From NCBI GenBank assembly GCA_016458225.1, contig JAEMGR010000032.1:50020-114019 (forward strand): a DNA stretch of 64,000 bases. Direction: 5' to 3'. Below, piece after piece: positions 44,454 to 52,588 of the stretch (within the stretch, counting starts at the first letter, position 1; each line of letters starts with the position of its first letter). Below the pieces are notes generated by a model. It saw only the letters and a program-made list of their open reading frames with translations. It was not told the DNA's origin and ran no database searches. The stretch is from Myxococcaceae bacterium JPH2 (GTDB lineage: Bacteria; Myxococcota; Myxococcia; Myxococcales; Myxococcaceae). Position numbers and translations under genes: made by a program.

Positions 44454-45626
44454 CTACCGGCGCCGCGCGGGCGCGTGGAGATACCGCAGGCTCGCGCCCG
44501 CCTGCGCATAGGCGTCCTGCACGAGGCCGAGGAAGCCGTCCTCGCCAAAGACAGACCGACAGGTCGCCGCAGCGACGCCGAGCAGCATGGGAAGGCCGCG
44601 CTCGGGGTACATGGCGCTGTCCGCCATGGCGACGCGCACCGCGAGGTGTACGTGGTCCCGATGTGCGTAGAAGAGGCGCGGCGGCGAGCGGGTCGATACG
44701 CGATACACGCCGCGCAGGATGAGCGGGCAGCACTCCTGGACGAAGCGGCGGGCCCGGGGGCTGTCGTGGTTCCGGTACTCCCACTCATTGACATACTGAT
44801 GGCACTCGCGCTCCATCGTCTCCAGCACCAGGTACTCGCGGGAATCGAGCGCGTGTCCGAGCGTGAGCAGCCCGCGTTCCTCCAGGTCGTCCGAGACGAA
44901 GACGAACTTCGGGTGCTTCGTCACCAGCCTGCGCAGCACGCTGAGCGAAGCATGGAGGAGGCTGTGATAGCCCGCGCCCGTCACCAGCTCGCGAGTGCAG
45001 GGGTTGCCCACGCCCATGCGCCACTCGGCCTCGGCGCGGTGCACCAGGAGGGCACGCTCCGCGTAGGGGCGGATGCATCGGCGCGCGAGCTTGGACAGGC
45101 TGTCCCGCTCGCCGTAGGGGCTCTTCTGCCGGCGCTCGATGAAGTCGCAGGCCTCCTGAAAGGCATTGGCGTGGGTGTCCGCCACCTCCCGGCGGAACAG
45201 CCGCTGTGAGAGCGAGCCGGAGGTGCCGCCGTAGTTGGCGATGACGAGCCCCAGCTGGGTGATGCCCAGGGACAGGTTGTCGTGGGACACCGCGCTGCCG
45301 CACACGGCATCCACGTTGCCGCGAAAGAGCAGGCCCTGCTGGATGTCGATGAGCTCCTCTTCCGTACATTGATAGAGCCCCGCTTCCGGCGGGCCACCCG
45401 TGCGGCCCTGCATGCGCGGAAGCAGCTCGCGGCGAACGAGCTCGCGCAGGTAGTCCTCCTTGTTGACCGCCTGCGTGACCTCCTTGCGGAAGGTCTGGAT
45501 GACCGGGCCCAGGTCCATGTCCTGCGTCCAGGACTCCAGGTCGAGCAGGCTCGCGAGGTCCGCGCCGAAGGCCCTGCGAAAGTCGTCATCGCCCTCGTCG
45601 GGGAGGTCAGGGTCGACCATGGTCAT
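44454..45626 (-). CDS. nurA: NurA-like nuclease, partner of HerA
   Basis: A 390-residue protein located 32 bases upstream of herA and overlapping the ImmA/IrrE gene by 20 bases. The pattern resembles NurA: a strand DAVCGSAVSHDNLSLGITQLGLVIANYGG near residue 105 (NurA proteins have an acidic xVDGS strand here, and the Asp-x-x-Gly-Ser order is kept), a middle helical part with EYLVLETMERE, and a C-terminal HRDHVHLAVRVAMADSAMYPERGLPMLLGVA block. NurA is a Mn-dependent 5'-3' nuclease working on the HerA ring. Similarity is by pattern only, so the assignment is moderate; the gene order supports it. Confidence 0.55.
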   Translation of the reverse strand: MTMVDPDLPDEGDDDFRRAFGADLASLLDLESWTQDMDLGPVIQTFRKEVTQAVNKEDYLRELVRRELLPRMQGRTGGPPEAGLYQCTEEELIDIQQGLLFRGNVDAVCGSAVSHDNLSLGITQLGLVIANYGGTSGSLSQRLFRREVADTHANAFQEACDFIERRQKSPYGERDSLSKLARRCIRPYAERALLVHRAEAEWRMGVGNPCTRELVTGAGYHSLLHASLSVLRRLVTKHPKFVFVSDDLEERGLLTLGHALDSREYLVLETMERECHQYVNEWEYRNHDSPRARRFVQECCPLILRGVYRVSTRSPPRLFYAHRDHVHLAVRVAMADSAMYPERGLPMLLGVAAATCRSVFGEDGFLGLVQDAYAQAGASLRYLHAPARRR

Positions 45627-46356
45627 CCTCCGTCCCGTCCAGGAACTCGGCCAGGGAGAAGCGCGGCGCGTGGAGGCTCGGGCGGAGCAGTCGCGCGTAG
45701 CGCTCGGCCGCGTGGCGCGGGAGTCCGAAAGTCCGCGCGAGCCTTGTCACGCCTTCTGCCGCGGACGTCCCGTTCACGACGGCGAGGGCCTGACTCGCGG
45801 GCGCGAGGAACTCGAACGCCAGCTGGTCCGCGCGGCGCTCGGCCTTGCGGATGCTGCCCTGGAGGATTTCGCCCTGCGCGCCTCGTTCCAGGAGATCGAC
45901 CTGTGTACTCAGCGGCGTGTGTTCGAGCAACGCGGAGACGCGCTCCTCGGGCGTGGGCGGACGCTGGCCATCGAGGACCGCTTGGATGCCCGCGCCGAAG
46001 AGGCGCGACGCCCGGGCTTGGGGCATCCGTTGTTCGAGGACGAAGTGCGCCAGCTCGTGCGCCACGGTGAAGCGCTGCTCGTCCTCGGCGTCATCCAGGT
46101 CGTGGAAGAGGATGCCTTTGCCTTCAATCCACACCATGAGCCCATGCAGCTTGCGCGAGGCGCCGCTCATGGGGCAGTCCAGCCCCCGGCGCACGAGCCA
46201 GTGCTCGATGGCGGCGACCGTGAGTCCGCGCAGCCCCACGAACGTGATGGGGAGGAGGTGGGGCGGCGGCGCCTCGATGATGAGGTCTCGTGGGAAGGTC
46301 GTGGGAGGAGGCAGGCCACTGAGCGCGACGGCCTCCTGCAGCCAGGATTCACTCAT
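45607..46356 (-). CDS. ImmA/IrrE family metallopeptidase
   Basis: A 249-residue protein with the zinc motif HELAHF (His100, Glu101, His104) and a downstream ERRADQLAFEFLAP segment supplying the third ligand, as in ImmA/IrrE peptidases. These enzymes cleave a partner repressor or regulator when DNA damage or phage is sensed. The upstream gene, a small HTH-like protein, overlaps it by ATGA and is the natural substrate candidate. Downstream it overlaps the NurA-like gene. An inducible switch controlling the HerA-NurA machine is a reasonable inference. Confidence 0.9.
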   Translation of the reverse strand: MSESWLQEAVALSGLPPPTTFPRDLIIEAPPPHLLPITFVGLRGLTVAAIEHWLVRRGLDCPMSGASRKLHGLMVWIEGKGILFHDLDDAEDEQRFTVAHELAHFVLEQRMPQARASRLFGAGIQAVLDGQRPPTPEERVSALLEHTPLSTQVDLLERGAQGEILQGSIRKAERRADQLAFEFLAPASQALAVVNGTSAAEGVTRLARTFGLPRHAAERYARLLRPSLHAPRFSLAEFLDGTEDDHGRP

Positions 46357-46736
46357 GGGTCGTCCGGGTCGTCTCGCGTTCGGTCACGGGCCGCCATCTG
46401 GCGCGGGAGGGTGTCGCGGCGCGACTCGGCGTCGCTTCCTCCTCGCGAACACAAATCATTCATCACCTCGCCATGCCGAATCACCCGGATGAGCGCCGAG
46501 AGATCCACTGCAAAACGTTTGGCGATGCGGGAGGCATCCGCGGCGAAGGCTTCACCCTCGGGGCGCCGGCACAATGCCAGCCATTGGAGCGTCTCTCGGG
46601 AGCACCCCAGCTCCGCTTGGAGTGCCTCCTCGGTGCACTGCTCCACCTTGCGGTAGTTCGCGAGCACGCGACCGAGCGCCCAGTGTTGGGTTTCGCTTTT
46701 CCGCGCGGCGTCCGCCAGCCAGTCAGGATTCGTCAT
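46353..46736 (-). CDS. small HTH-like protein, probable partner of the ImmA/IrrE peptidase
   Basis: A 127-residue protein whose central part (TEEALQAELGCSRETLQWLALCRRP) has helix-turn-helix character. It is followed by a helical segment with FAVDLSALIRVIRHGEV and a charged tail (RQMAARDRTRDDPDDP) that looks disordered and protease-accessible. Its stop overlaps the peptidase start and its own start overlaps the sigma-like gene by 14 bases. It is therefore the probable regulator cleaved or held by the peptidase. The HTH assignment is from pattern and position, not a firm family match. Confidence 0.65.
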   Translation of the reverse strand: MTNPDWLADAARKSETQHWALGRVLANYRKVEQCTEEALQAELGCSRETLQWLALCRRPEGEAFAADASRIAKRFAVDLSALIRVIRHGEVMNDLCSRGGSDAESRRDTLPRQMAARDRTRDDPDDP

Positions 46737-47325
46737 CGCGGTCCTCTCTTCCCAGGCGTACCACCCGCTTCATGACCCGGTCGCGGTGGCGTTTGACCTC
46801 ACGCCGCCGCTCAAGTTCAGGACCGGGATGAAGCCTCAGCACCACCGCCATCTCCTGGGTGGAGCTTTCCCCCAGGAGCACGTCGCGCAGGAGTGCCCAA
46901 TCCCTCTCGGGCATTCGAGGAGGCGCGAGTTTCTTCACGGCCTGGCTGGCTTCCACGTAGTGCTCCATCACCTCATTCGGGGCCCGGGCCTGGAGTTCGA
47001 CGACGCCCGCGAACTTGAGTTCTCGCTGACCCCGCGCCGTGTTCTTTCTCCACTGGTCCAGGACCTTCTTCTTCGCGGCCTGGGTCAGGTACGCACCCAG
47101 GGACGTGCCGCGGCTGGCATCGAAACGTTCAGGGGTGGCCAGATAGGGCATCAGCGCGTCGATGGTGGCGTCGTAGGCGTCATCGGCCGAGCAGGAGAGG
47201 TGGTGCTCGAGGGCCTTGCGAATCGGGTCCACGAAGGCTCGGAGGACCTCCGTGGTGGCCACGGGGTCTCGCTGGAGCATGCGCTCGTGAAGGAGGCTCG
47301 CCACCGTCCGTGACGGATATCTCAT
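46723..47325 (-). CDS. sigma-70 (ECF-like) RNA polymerase sigma factor
   Basis: A 200-residue protein with a sigma-2-like region (SCSADDAYDATIDALMPYLATPERFDASRG...SLGAYLTQAAKKKVLDQWRK, residues about 45-98) and a C-terminal region-4-like helix pair (WALLRDVLLGESSTQEMAVVLRLHP...VKRHRDRVMKRVVRL). It starts at ATG 47325, behind a GAGGAG; a GTG two codons upstream is possible. It is the first gene of the operon with the HTH protein, peptidase, NurA-like protein and HerA. It probably directs transcription of this operon. The linker between regions 2 and 4 is longer than in most ECF factors. Confidence 0.75.
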   Translation of the reverse strand: MRYPSRTVASLLHERMLQRDPVATTEVLRAFVDPIRKALEHHLSCSADDAYDATIDALMPYLATPERFDASRGTSLGAYLTQAAKKKVLDQWRKNTARGQRELKFAGVVELQARAPNEVMEHYVEASQAVKKLAPPRMPERDWALLRDVLLGESSTQEMAVVLRLHPGPELERRREVKRHRDRVMKRVVRLGREDRDDES

Positions 47326-47566
47326 CGCCACTCCTCGCCGGGTTCACCCGCCCGCGCGTGGGCGGGACGTGTCTGGAATGCTCCTTCGCGGCGGACGCGG
47401 GGAGTTCGACATGGGCGTCTTTCGGGCATGTACCCGGCAGGTTGCGGCCGAACGGCCCGCGTGTCTGTCCCTCGCGGCGGGTAGCACCGAAGGGCAGGGC
47501 GCGAGCACGGCATACCTCTGTCAGGGGAAAGACAGACGCGGCACGGCCGTGCACTGTGGTGACCTG

Positions 47567-47588
47567 GCCCCCGTGGACTCACGGGGGC
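47567..47588. other. perfect 9-bp hairpin in a gene-free stretch
   Basis: GCCCCCGTG (47567-47575) and CACGGGGGC (47580-47588) flank a GACT loop. It lies in the 292-base gap between the divergent sigma-factor operon and the lipoprotein gene, 29 bases before the latter's ATG. It could be a transcript-end or translation-control structure; there is no T-run. Otherwise I see nothing identifiable between 47326 and 47617. Confidence 0.45.
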
Positions 47589-47617
47589 TGGGAAGCCATT
47601 TCGCAGCGGGGGAGCCC

Positions 47618-48277
47618 ATGAGATGCGCGTCGTGGTTATGCTGGCTGGGAGCGCTCACCCTTCTTGGGGCGTGCGGTGGATCCTCGTATCTCCGGGATGG
47701 CAATGGCACCTACTACGGCACAGAGGTTCGCAATGGTCGCGACATCACCTGGGTCCGTGGGCCGTGGCCCGCAATCATCTCCTCGACCGCTGTCGACAGC
47801 ATCATTGACCAGCTGTGCGCTCCGCTGATGGAACTGCCAGCCGCCGCGCCGCCTCGAGGGGAGTACGGCCAGGAATACTGTGGCGTCATCTATTCCCAGG
47901 CCGGCCGCTACTACGCTTCCTGGCCCGCTGCCATCGAGACCCAGAGACTCAATGCGGACAACTCGGACTACAAGGACTGCCGCACGCCGCTGAAGGTGAT
48001 GGATGAGCGAGGGCGGACTGCAACCCTTGCGGACTATCACACCCACCCGTGGCGCAACTCCCGATTGTCCCCGTGGGACCGCTCGGAGTCGCACCAGCGC
48101 TACTCGTTCCGCATCCAGATGGATCCTACCTGCACGGTGCAGATGTACGTTCCGCATGCAGGCGAAGCTCGCCCAGGGGAAGTCTACGAGCGACGAGGCA
48201 GCAAGTGGGTACTCATCGGGCACGTCGTGAACAAGGCGACAGGCACCATCCAATCCATCCCGGAGGCGAGTCCATGA
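47618..48277 (+). CDS. lipoprotein with a DUF4329-like (YHTHP) domain
   Basis: A 219-residue lipoprotein with lipobox LGAC (Cys19). The ATG at 47618 is preceded by GGGGGAG. The C-terminal half (about 85-200) includes EYCGVIY, then LADYHTHPWRNSRLSPWD, a His-x-His-Pro motif typical of JAB/DUF4329-type metal-dependent domains that in polymorphic toxin systems are placed at toxin ends. Several Cys residues could form disulfides. Its stop overlaps the start of a second lipoprotein (ATGA). The function is not established; a peptidase-like or toxin-like activity outside the cell is possible. Confidence 0.7.
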   Translation: MRCASWLCWLGALTLLGACGGSSYLRDGNGTYYGTEVRNGRDITWVRGPWPAIISSTAVDSIIDQLCAPLMELPAAAPPRGEYGQEYCGVIYSQAGRYYASWPAAIETQRLNADNSDYKDCRTPLKVMDERGRTATLADYHTHPWRNSRLSPWDRSESHQRYSFRIQMDPTCTVQMYVPHAGEARPGEVYERRGSKWVLIGHVVNKATGTIQSIPEASP

Positions 48278-48699
48278 TGCGCTCTTCTCTGTTGTTGTTG
48301 TCGCTCGGCCTGCTGAGTGGCTGCTCTCTCTTTCAGCGCTCGACACACGCGCCCCACGCATCGCGGGAAGAGGCAGATCGGTACGTCTTCCCGAGCGTCA
48401 CCTTCGAGGCGGGGCGCACCACCGTCCTCGGAGGCGACGTCGCGACTGCGATTCAGCTCGCGATGGACGACTTCCTGCCCCTGGGCCGTAAGCCCCCGAA
48501 AGACGCAACGCCACTCCAGACATGCCTCTACAGGCGCGACATCTACGAAGTCATGGTGGAGCCTCAACCCGATGGAATCATCCTTGTCGCAATCGCTCCT
48601 CATCGGGAGCGTTGCGATCCGAACGATGATTCCAACGACACAGGTGGCATCTACGCCGTGGACCCGAAGCGCGGCCTCATCATCGCGGAGCAGCGGTAG
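48274..48699 (+). CDS. small lipoprotein paired with the YHTHP lipoprotein
   Basis: A 141-residue lipoprotein with lipobox LSGC (Cys17); its ATG overlaps the previous stop. The mature part is a small alpha/beta domain with VFPSVTFEAGRTTVLGGDVATAIQLAMDDFL, YRRDIYEVMVEPQPDGIILVAIAPHRERC and a C-terminal GGIYAVDPKRGLIIAEQR, the repeated pattern of an inhibitor-like fold. I do not recognise the family. Tight coupling to the upstream gene suggests it is its partner or inhibitor. Confidence 0.7.
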   Translation: MMRSSLLLLSLGLLSGCSLFQRSTHAPHASREEADRYVFPSVTFEAGRTTVLGGDVATAIQLAMDDFLPLGRKPPKDATPLQTCLYRRDIYEVMVEPQPDGIILVAIAPHRERCDPNDDSNDTGGIYAVDPKRGLIIAEQR

Positions 48700-48715
48700 G
48701 GTGAACCGAACTCCG

Positions 48716-49060
48716 ATGAACCGTGCCATGGCGAAGCGATACTTCAAGCTCACCGATGACCTCGACCTCCCAGGGCGCTGGGACCTCGGGACACCCGTGG
48801 ATGTCCGAGGTCAGGAACTGGGCTCGCGCGTGCTGCTGCGCGGCGAACCCGTTCGCGTGGAAGGCATGCCCCGCGTTTCGATTGTCCAGCCCGGCGATCC
48901 CCTCGACTTCTCGCTCGCGGACATCGGGACTGTTCCCGTCGTGTCGCGGAGGGTCGCCGATCTCTGGGCCCTGCTCGCTCCTCAGGATGCGCTGGGAATC
49001 AGGTCCCGTTTTCACCACGCATGCTGTCGCGGCGTGAAGGGGCCCACACGATGCGAGTAG
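48716..49060 (+). CDS. short Imm11 (DUF1629)-like protein, apparently truncated
   Basis: A 114-residue frame starting MNRAMAKRYFKLTDDLDLPGRWDLG (a GTG at 48701 and an ATG at 48728 are alternatives). The first 90 residues look like the N-terminal half of the Imm11-type proteins common in myxobacteria: YFKLxDDxxxPGRWxLG, then RVLLRGEPVRVEG and VPVVSRRVADLWALLAP. Members are typically about 190 residues; here the conserved pattern stops after LLAPQD and the frame ends in an unrelated Cys/His-containing tail. It is probably a 3'-damaged immunity-like gene. It follows two lipoprotein genes on the same strand. Confidence 0.6.
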   Translation: MNRAMAKRYFKLTDDLDLPGRWDLGTPVDVRGQELGSRVLLRGEPVRVEGMPRVSIVQPGDPLDFSLADIGTVPVVSRRVADLWALLAPQDALGIRSRFHHACCRGVKGPTRCE

Positions 49061-49116
49061 CAGGGCGCGGCGACGTCGGTGTTGAAGCCTGACAACTCGC
49101 AGGCTTCGAGGTTCCG

Positions 49117-50457
49117 ATGTCGCGCTACCCCGTCGTGCTTCCCCTGGCATTGCTCTGTTTCTCCCTTGCGTGCGGCAAGGATGAGCCCGGGGGAGGTGAA
49201 CATCCCTCGCCCGACGAGACTCTGGAGGGGACCTGGCGCACCGATGGATACGGGCTCGCGGTCCGGTTCCAGGGGAAACACGTCGAATTCTTCGAGACGA
49301 CTTCCGCGAGCTGCCTGCCGTGGTTGTCGGGAGACCTGGTGGACGGGACACTCCCCGAGGCGGGTTTTCACTTTCGTCTCGCGGACCACCGTCTGTTGAT
49401 CGAGGACCCCGGCACGGTTCATGTCACCGGTCAGCGCGCGCCCTTGCCGGAAGACTGCTCGAAGCCGGTGTCACAGCCGAATGATCCGGTGCTCAACTTC
49501 GAGATCTTCTGGCGCACCTTCGCCGAGCAGTACGCCTTGTTCGACCTGTACGGCGTCGATTGGCAGGCGCGCTATGCGCAATTCCGGCCGCGCGTCACGG
49601 CGACGACGACGGACGTCGAGCTCTTCACCCTCCTGTCCGAGATGCTCACGCCCCTCACCGATGGACACATCCGTCTCGTCGCGGGCGATGAGGTCTTCAA
49701 TCCCAAATCGCTTCCCGCCGACTTCGAGGAGCACTTCTCCGACATCGGCCCGTACGTCCTCTCCCACTACCTGGGCGGCCCTGGCGTGACGACGGCGGCG
49801 GAGAACCGCGTGGCGTGGCAATCCCTCAACGAGCGGGTCGGGTACATCTTCCTGGGGCGGATGGAGAAGTTCAGCTCCGATCCGGAGGCCGGCGTCGCGG
49901 CGGAAGTCGCGGCGGCGGGACAGGCCTTGGATGCCGCGTTGGCGGCGCTCTCCACCAAGCAAGCACTCATCATCGACGTGCGCTTCAATCCCGGTGGCTA
50001 TGACGCCGTGGCCCTGGCCCTCGCGGGCCGCTTCACGGATGTCGAGCGGACCGGCTTCTACAAGAAGACGCGCACGCCGACGGGCTTCACCCCGCAGCGG
50101 GAGTTCCGCTTCGCTCCTTCGGGCGCTCAGCAGTTCACCCGGCCGGTCTACCTGCTCACCAGCGGCGTGACCGCCAGCGCCGCGGAGAACTTCACGATGG
50201 CCATGCGCGGCCTGCCGAACGTCACCGTGGTGGGGGAGCGCACGATGGGCGCGCTGTCCGATGTCCCCACCCGACACCTGCCCAACGGCTGGGAGTTCGG
50301 GCTCTCCGTCGAGCTGTACACCGCGCCGGATCATCAAATCTACGAGCGCGTGGGCATCCCGCCGAGCGTGGAGGTCCCCTTCGACGGCGCGGGCTTCGGA
50401 CAGGGCACGGACCGCATCTTCCAGGCCGCCTTGGAGCGGGCGAACGCAGGCGGGTGA
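49117..50457 (+). CDS. S41 family (C-terminal processing-like) peptidase, lipoprotein
   Basis: A 446-residue S41 peptidase with lipobox SLAC (Cys19). The N-terminal part (about 25-120) is a small beta domain and the middle a tricorn-core-type helical region. The catalytic part has LIIDVRFNPGGYD and TSGVTASAAENF with the nucleophile Ser354, then VVGERTMGALS, the standard S41 core. The Lys of a Ser/Lys dyad is not obvious, as in tricorn-core enzymes, which use Ser/His/Glu; HIRLV near residue 180 could supply the His. It probably degrades peptides at the cell surface. A strong bidirectional hairpin follows. Confidence 0.92.
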   Translation: MSRYPVVLPLALLCFSLACGKDEPGGGEHPSPDETLEGTWRTDGYGLAVRFQGKHVEFFETTSASCLPWLSGDLVDGTLPEAGFHFRLADHRLLIEDPGTVHVTGQRAPLPEDCSKPVSQPNDPVLNFEIFWRTFAEQYALFDLYGVDWQARYAQFRPRVTATTTDVELFTLLSEMLTPLTDGHIRLVAGDEVFNPKSLPADFEEHFSDIGPYVLSHYLGGPGVTTAAENRVAWQSLNERVGYIFLGRMEKFSSDPEAGVAAEVAAAGQALDAALAALSTKQALIIDVRFNPGGYDAVALALAGRFTDVERTGFYKKTRTPTGFTPQREFRFAPSGAQQFTRPVYLLTSGVTASAAENFTMAMRGLPNVTVVGERTMGALSDVPTRHLPNGWEFGLSVELYTAPDHQIYERVGIPPSVEVPFDGAGFGQGTDRIFQAALERANAGG

Positions 50458-50478
50458 CGCAGCCGCCATGACCCCACC

Positions 50479-50512
50479 GGACGGCACACTTGCCTTGCGA
50501 AGTGTGCCGTCC
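50479..50512. terminator. bidirectional hairpin between convergent genes
   Basis: GGACGGCACACTT (50479-50491) and AAGTGTGCCGTCC (50500-50512) make a perfect 13-bp stem with an 8-base loop, between the stop of the S41 peptidase and the convergent SBBP lipoprotein. The core GGCACAC/GTGTGCC recurs in the hairpin at 52548-52575 after the paralogue, so this terminator was duplicated with the gene. Confidence 0.8.
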
Positions 50513-50519
50513 GACTGCG

Positions 50520-52367
50520 TCACAGATGCGGCGCCAGCTTTGTCACGAACGCGTCGGGACGACCCTTGAGCGTGTTCCCATCAAAGTCGCCGTACAGGAA
50601 GCCGCCCAGATAAGGGCTGCCCGCTGAGTCGACCGTGAGCCCGTAGGGCTGGATGTCGGTGAACGCTCCGTTGATGATGGGCGGAGGCTGCTGCGTCACC
50701 CACTTCAAGGTGCCGTTGAAGTCGAGCTTGCCGACGAAGTTGTGGATCGTGCCGCCGCTGGTGTCATCGGGCCGAGTCACGTCAGCGACCCCTCCACCGC
50801 TCACGTAGATACCGTCCGCGCTGGCGAAGATGCCTGTCGCGGCGGAGGCCGAGCCGGACTTCAGCTCCCAGATCCACAGTTTGACGCCGGCCGGCGAGTA
50901 CTTCGCGACGAAGGCGAGGGCTCGGTCCGGGTCCACAGGGGCGGGAATGCCGTCCATCCCGCCCGTGCTGCCACCTGTGAGATAGATATTTCCGCTCGCG
51001 TCGGTGGTGGTGTCCCAGGTCATCGCACTACCCGATGTCGTCCCTGCTTGCCGGGTCCACTGCTTCACCCCGTTGGTATCGAACTTGGTGACGAAGATGT
51101 CGCCGGGGCCGGTCTTCGAGTTTCCGTCCAGTGCACCCGTCGTCCAGCCCGAAATATAGACATTGCCTGAGCTGTCCGTGCTGGCCCTGCGGGCTTGGGT
51201 TCGCGCATCTGTCGCGCCGACCGTCCGAGTCCACAGACGATTGCCCGCGCTGTCGTACTTGCTCAAGAACGCGTCGTGCATGCCGATGCGCGTATTGCCG
51301 TCCAGGTTGCCCCACGTGTCGCCCGCGATGAAGGCGTTGTCCACGCCATCCACGGCCACGCCATAGGCCGCTGTCTCACCGCTCGTCGTGCCCAACAGAC
51401 GGGTCCACTGGCGCACGCCGGTGTCGCTGTACTTCGTGAGGAACGCTTCATAGCTCCCCATCTGAGGGGCGCCATCCAGCGGACCATGCATGTTGCCCGC
51501 GGAGTACACTTGACCCGACGTCTGGGTCGTCGCGATGGCGTACGGCCACACCTGCGACGTGGGCGAGCCGAACTGCTTGGACCAGAGGACGGCCCCGTTC
51601 GAGTCCCGCGCGATGATGAAGCCATCGGTGGGGCCAATCGCGGCGGGCGTCCCCTCCAGCCCCACATTGGTGAAGCCTGTGAGGTAGGTGCGTCCGGCAG
51701 GTGTCCCTGCGATGCCGTAGGCCTTGGTGTCGCCGTTGGTTGCTCCAGATGTCCTCGTCCAGAGCGTCACGGGGCCCTCGCAGCTCATCAGCTCGAGCGT
51801 CCCGATGGAGATGACGACATTGCCCGTGCGGGTGTCGTTGTCATCGGTGACCTTCAGTCGGTACTTCACGTAGGCGCCCGGGGTGGCCACGTCGAACTCA
51901 CGGCGCTGTGGGCTGGACCATCCCGTCTGGTTGGTGCGCGTATCCAATACGACCCAGGCCGCGCCGTTCCAGCCCTCCAGCGTCCAGTCCTTCGGGGCCC
52001 GCGTGAGGATGTCTCCATTCGAGTAGGTGATGGCGTAGCGGCGCACCGTCTTGGCGCCGTCGCCGAACTGATAGGCGAGCCACGCGGGCGTCTGCCCCTG
52101 GGCGGACAGCCAGAAGGAGTAGTTGCCGTCAAAGGCCTTCCACGCGTCATAGAGTGAGCTGAAGGTGCCCGAGGCGCTGGCGATGCCCGCGGGTGCCGTG
52201 GCGGAGGTCATCACCGGCACGAGGTTGGTGCAGGTCAATGCCTGTGATTGAGCACCGTGAGTATCCGCTTTGGAATCACGAAGGTCCTCCCCCTGGCAGC
52301 CGGCGAGCATGCCCAGCGCGAGAGCCCCGGTCAGCAGGTGCCGCTGCATGGACTTCCACTGCATCAT
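50520..52367 (-). CDS. SBBP-repeat lipoprotein with discoidin-like domain (copy 1)
   Basis: A 615-residue lipoprotein; lipobox LAGC (Cys24 from the ATG at 52367; a later ATG at 52349 gives a shorter signal). Residues about 45-200 form an F5/8-type (discoidin-like) carbohydrate-binding domain (AYQFGDGAKTVRRYAITYSN, WTLEGWNGAAWVVLDTRTNQTGW). Residues about 210-600 are SBBP beta-propeller repeats, each with an LWxKQxGs...VYxAG...DAFLxKYD pattern. It is a surface-exposed binding protein of unknown ligand. It is a tandem duplicate of the next gene, with highly similar sequence throughout. Confidence 0.9.
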   Translation of the reverse strand: MMQWKSMQRHLLTGALALGMLAGCQGEDLRDSKADTHGAQSQALTCTNLVPVMTSATAPAGIASASGTFSSLYDAWKAFDGNYSFWLSAQGQTPAWLAYQFGDGAKTVRRYAITYSNGDILTRAPKDWTLEGWNGAAWVVLDTRTNQTGWSSPQRREFDVATPGAYVKYRLKVTDDNDTRTGNVVISIGTLELMSCEGPVTLWTRTSGATNGDTKAYGIAGTPAGRTYLTGFTNVGLEGTPAAIGPTDGFIIARDSNGAVLWSKQFGSPTSQVWPYAIATTQTSGQVYSAGNMHGPLDGAPQMGSYEAFLTKYSDTGVRQWTRLLGTTSGETAAYGVAVDGVDNAFIAGDTWGNLDGNTRIGMHDAFLSKYDSAGNRLWTRTVGATDARTQARRASTDSSGNVYISGWTTGALDGNSKTGPGDIFVTKFDTNGVKQWTRQAGTTSGSAMTWDTTTDASGNIYLTGGSTGGMDGIPAPVDPDRALAFVAKYSPAGVKLWIWELKSGSASAATGIFASADGIYVSGGGVADVTRPDDTSGGTIHNFVGKLDFNGTLKWVTQQPPPIINGAFTDIQPYGLTVDSAGSPYLGGFLYGDFDGNTLKGRPDAFVTKLAPHL

Positions 52368-52547
52368 GATGTCGCTCCCTGCGAGCGTGCGCGAGATGCG
52401 CACGCTGTCTCGGGGCCGAGCGCGAACGCCGTCACCCCGAGTCGCAACCAGAGATAGCGGCGACGGTGAACCACCTGTTGCGGGATGTGACGAAACGCTC
52501 CATGCCCGGGACGAACCCATTCCTGGCAGGGACCGGATAAACACAGA

Positions 52548-52575
52548 CGGCACACCTCCCCCCAGAAGTGTGCCG
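52548..52575 (-). terminator. hairpin after the second SBBP lipoprotein gene
   Basis: CGGCACAC (52548-52555) and GTGTGCCG (52568-52575) form an 8-bp stem with a 12-base C-rich loop, 13 bases beyond the stop of the gene at 52589-54427. Same core as the hairpin at 50479-50512. Confidence 0.6.
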
Positions 52576-52588
52576 CCCGATTCTTCGA

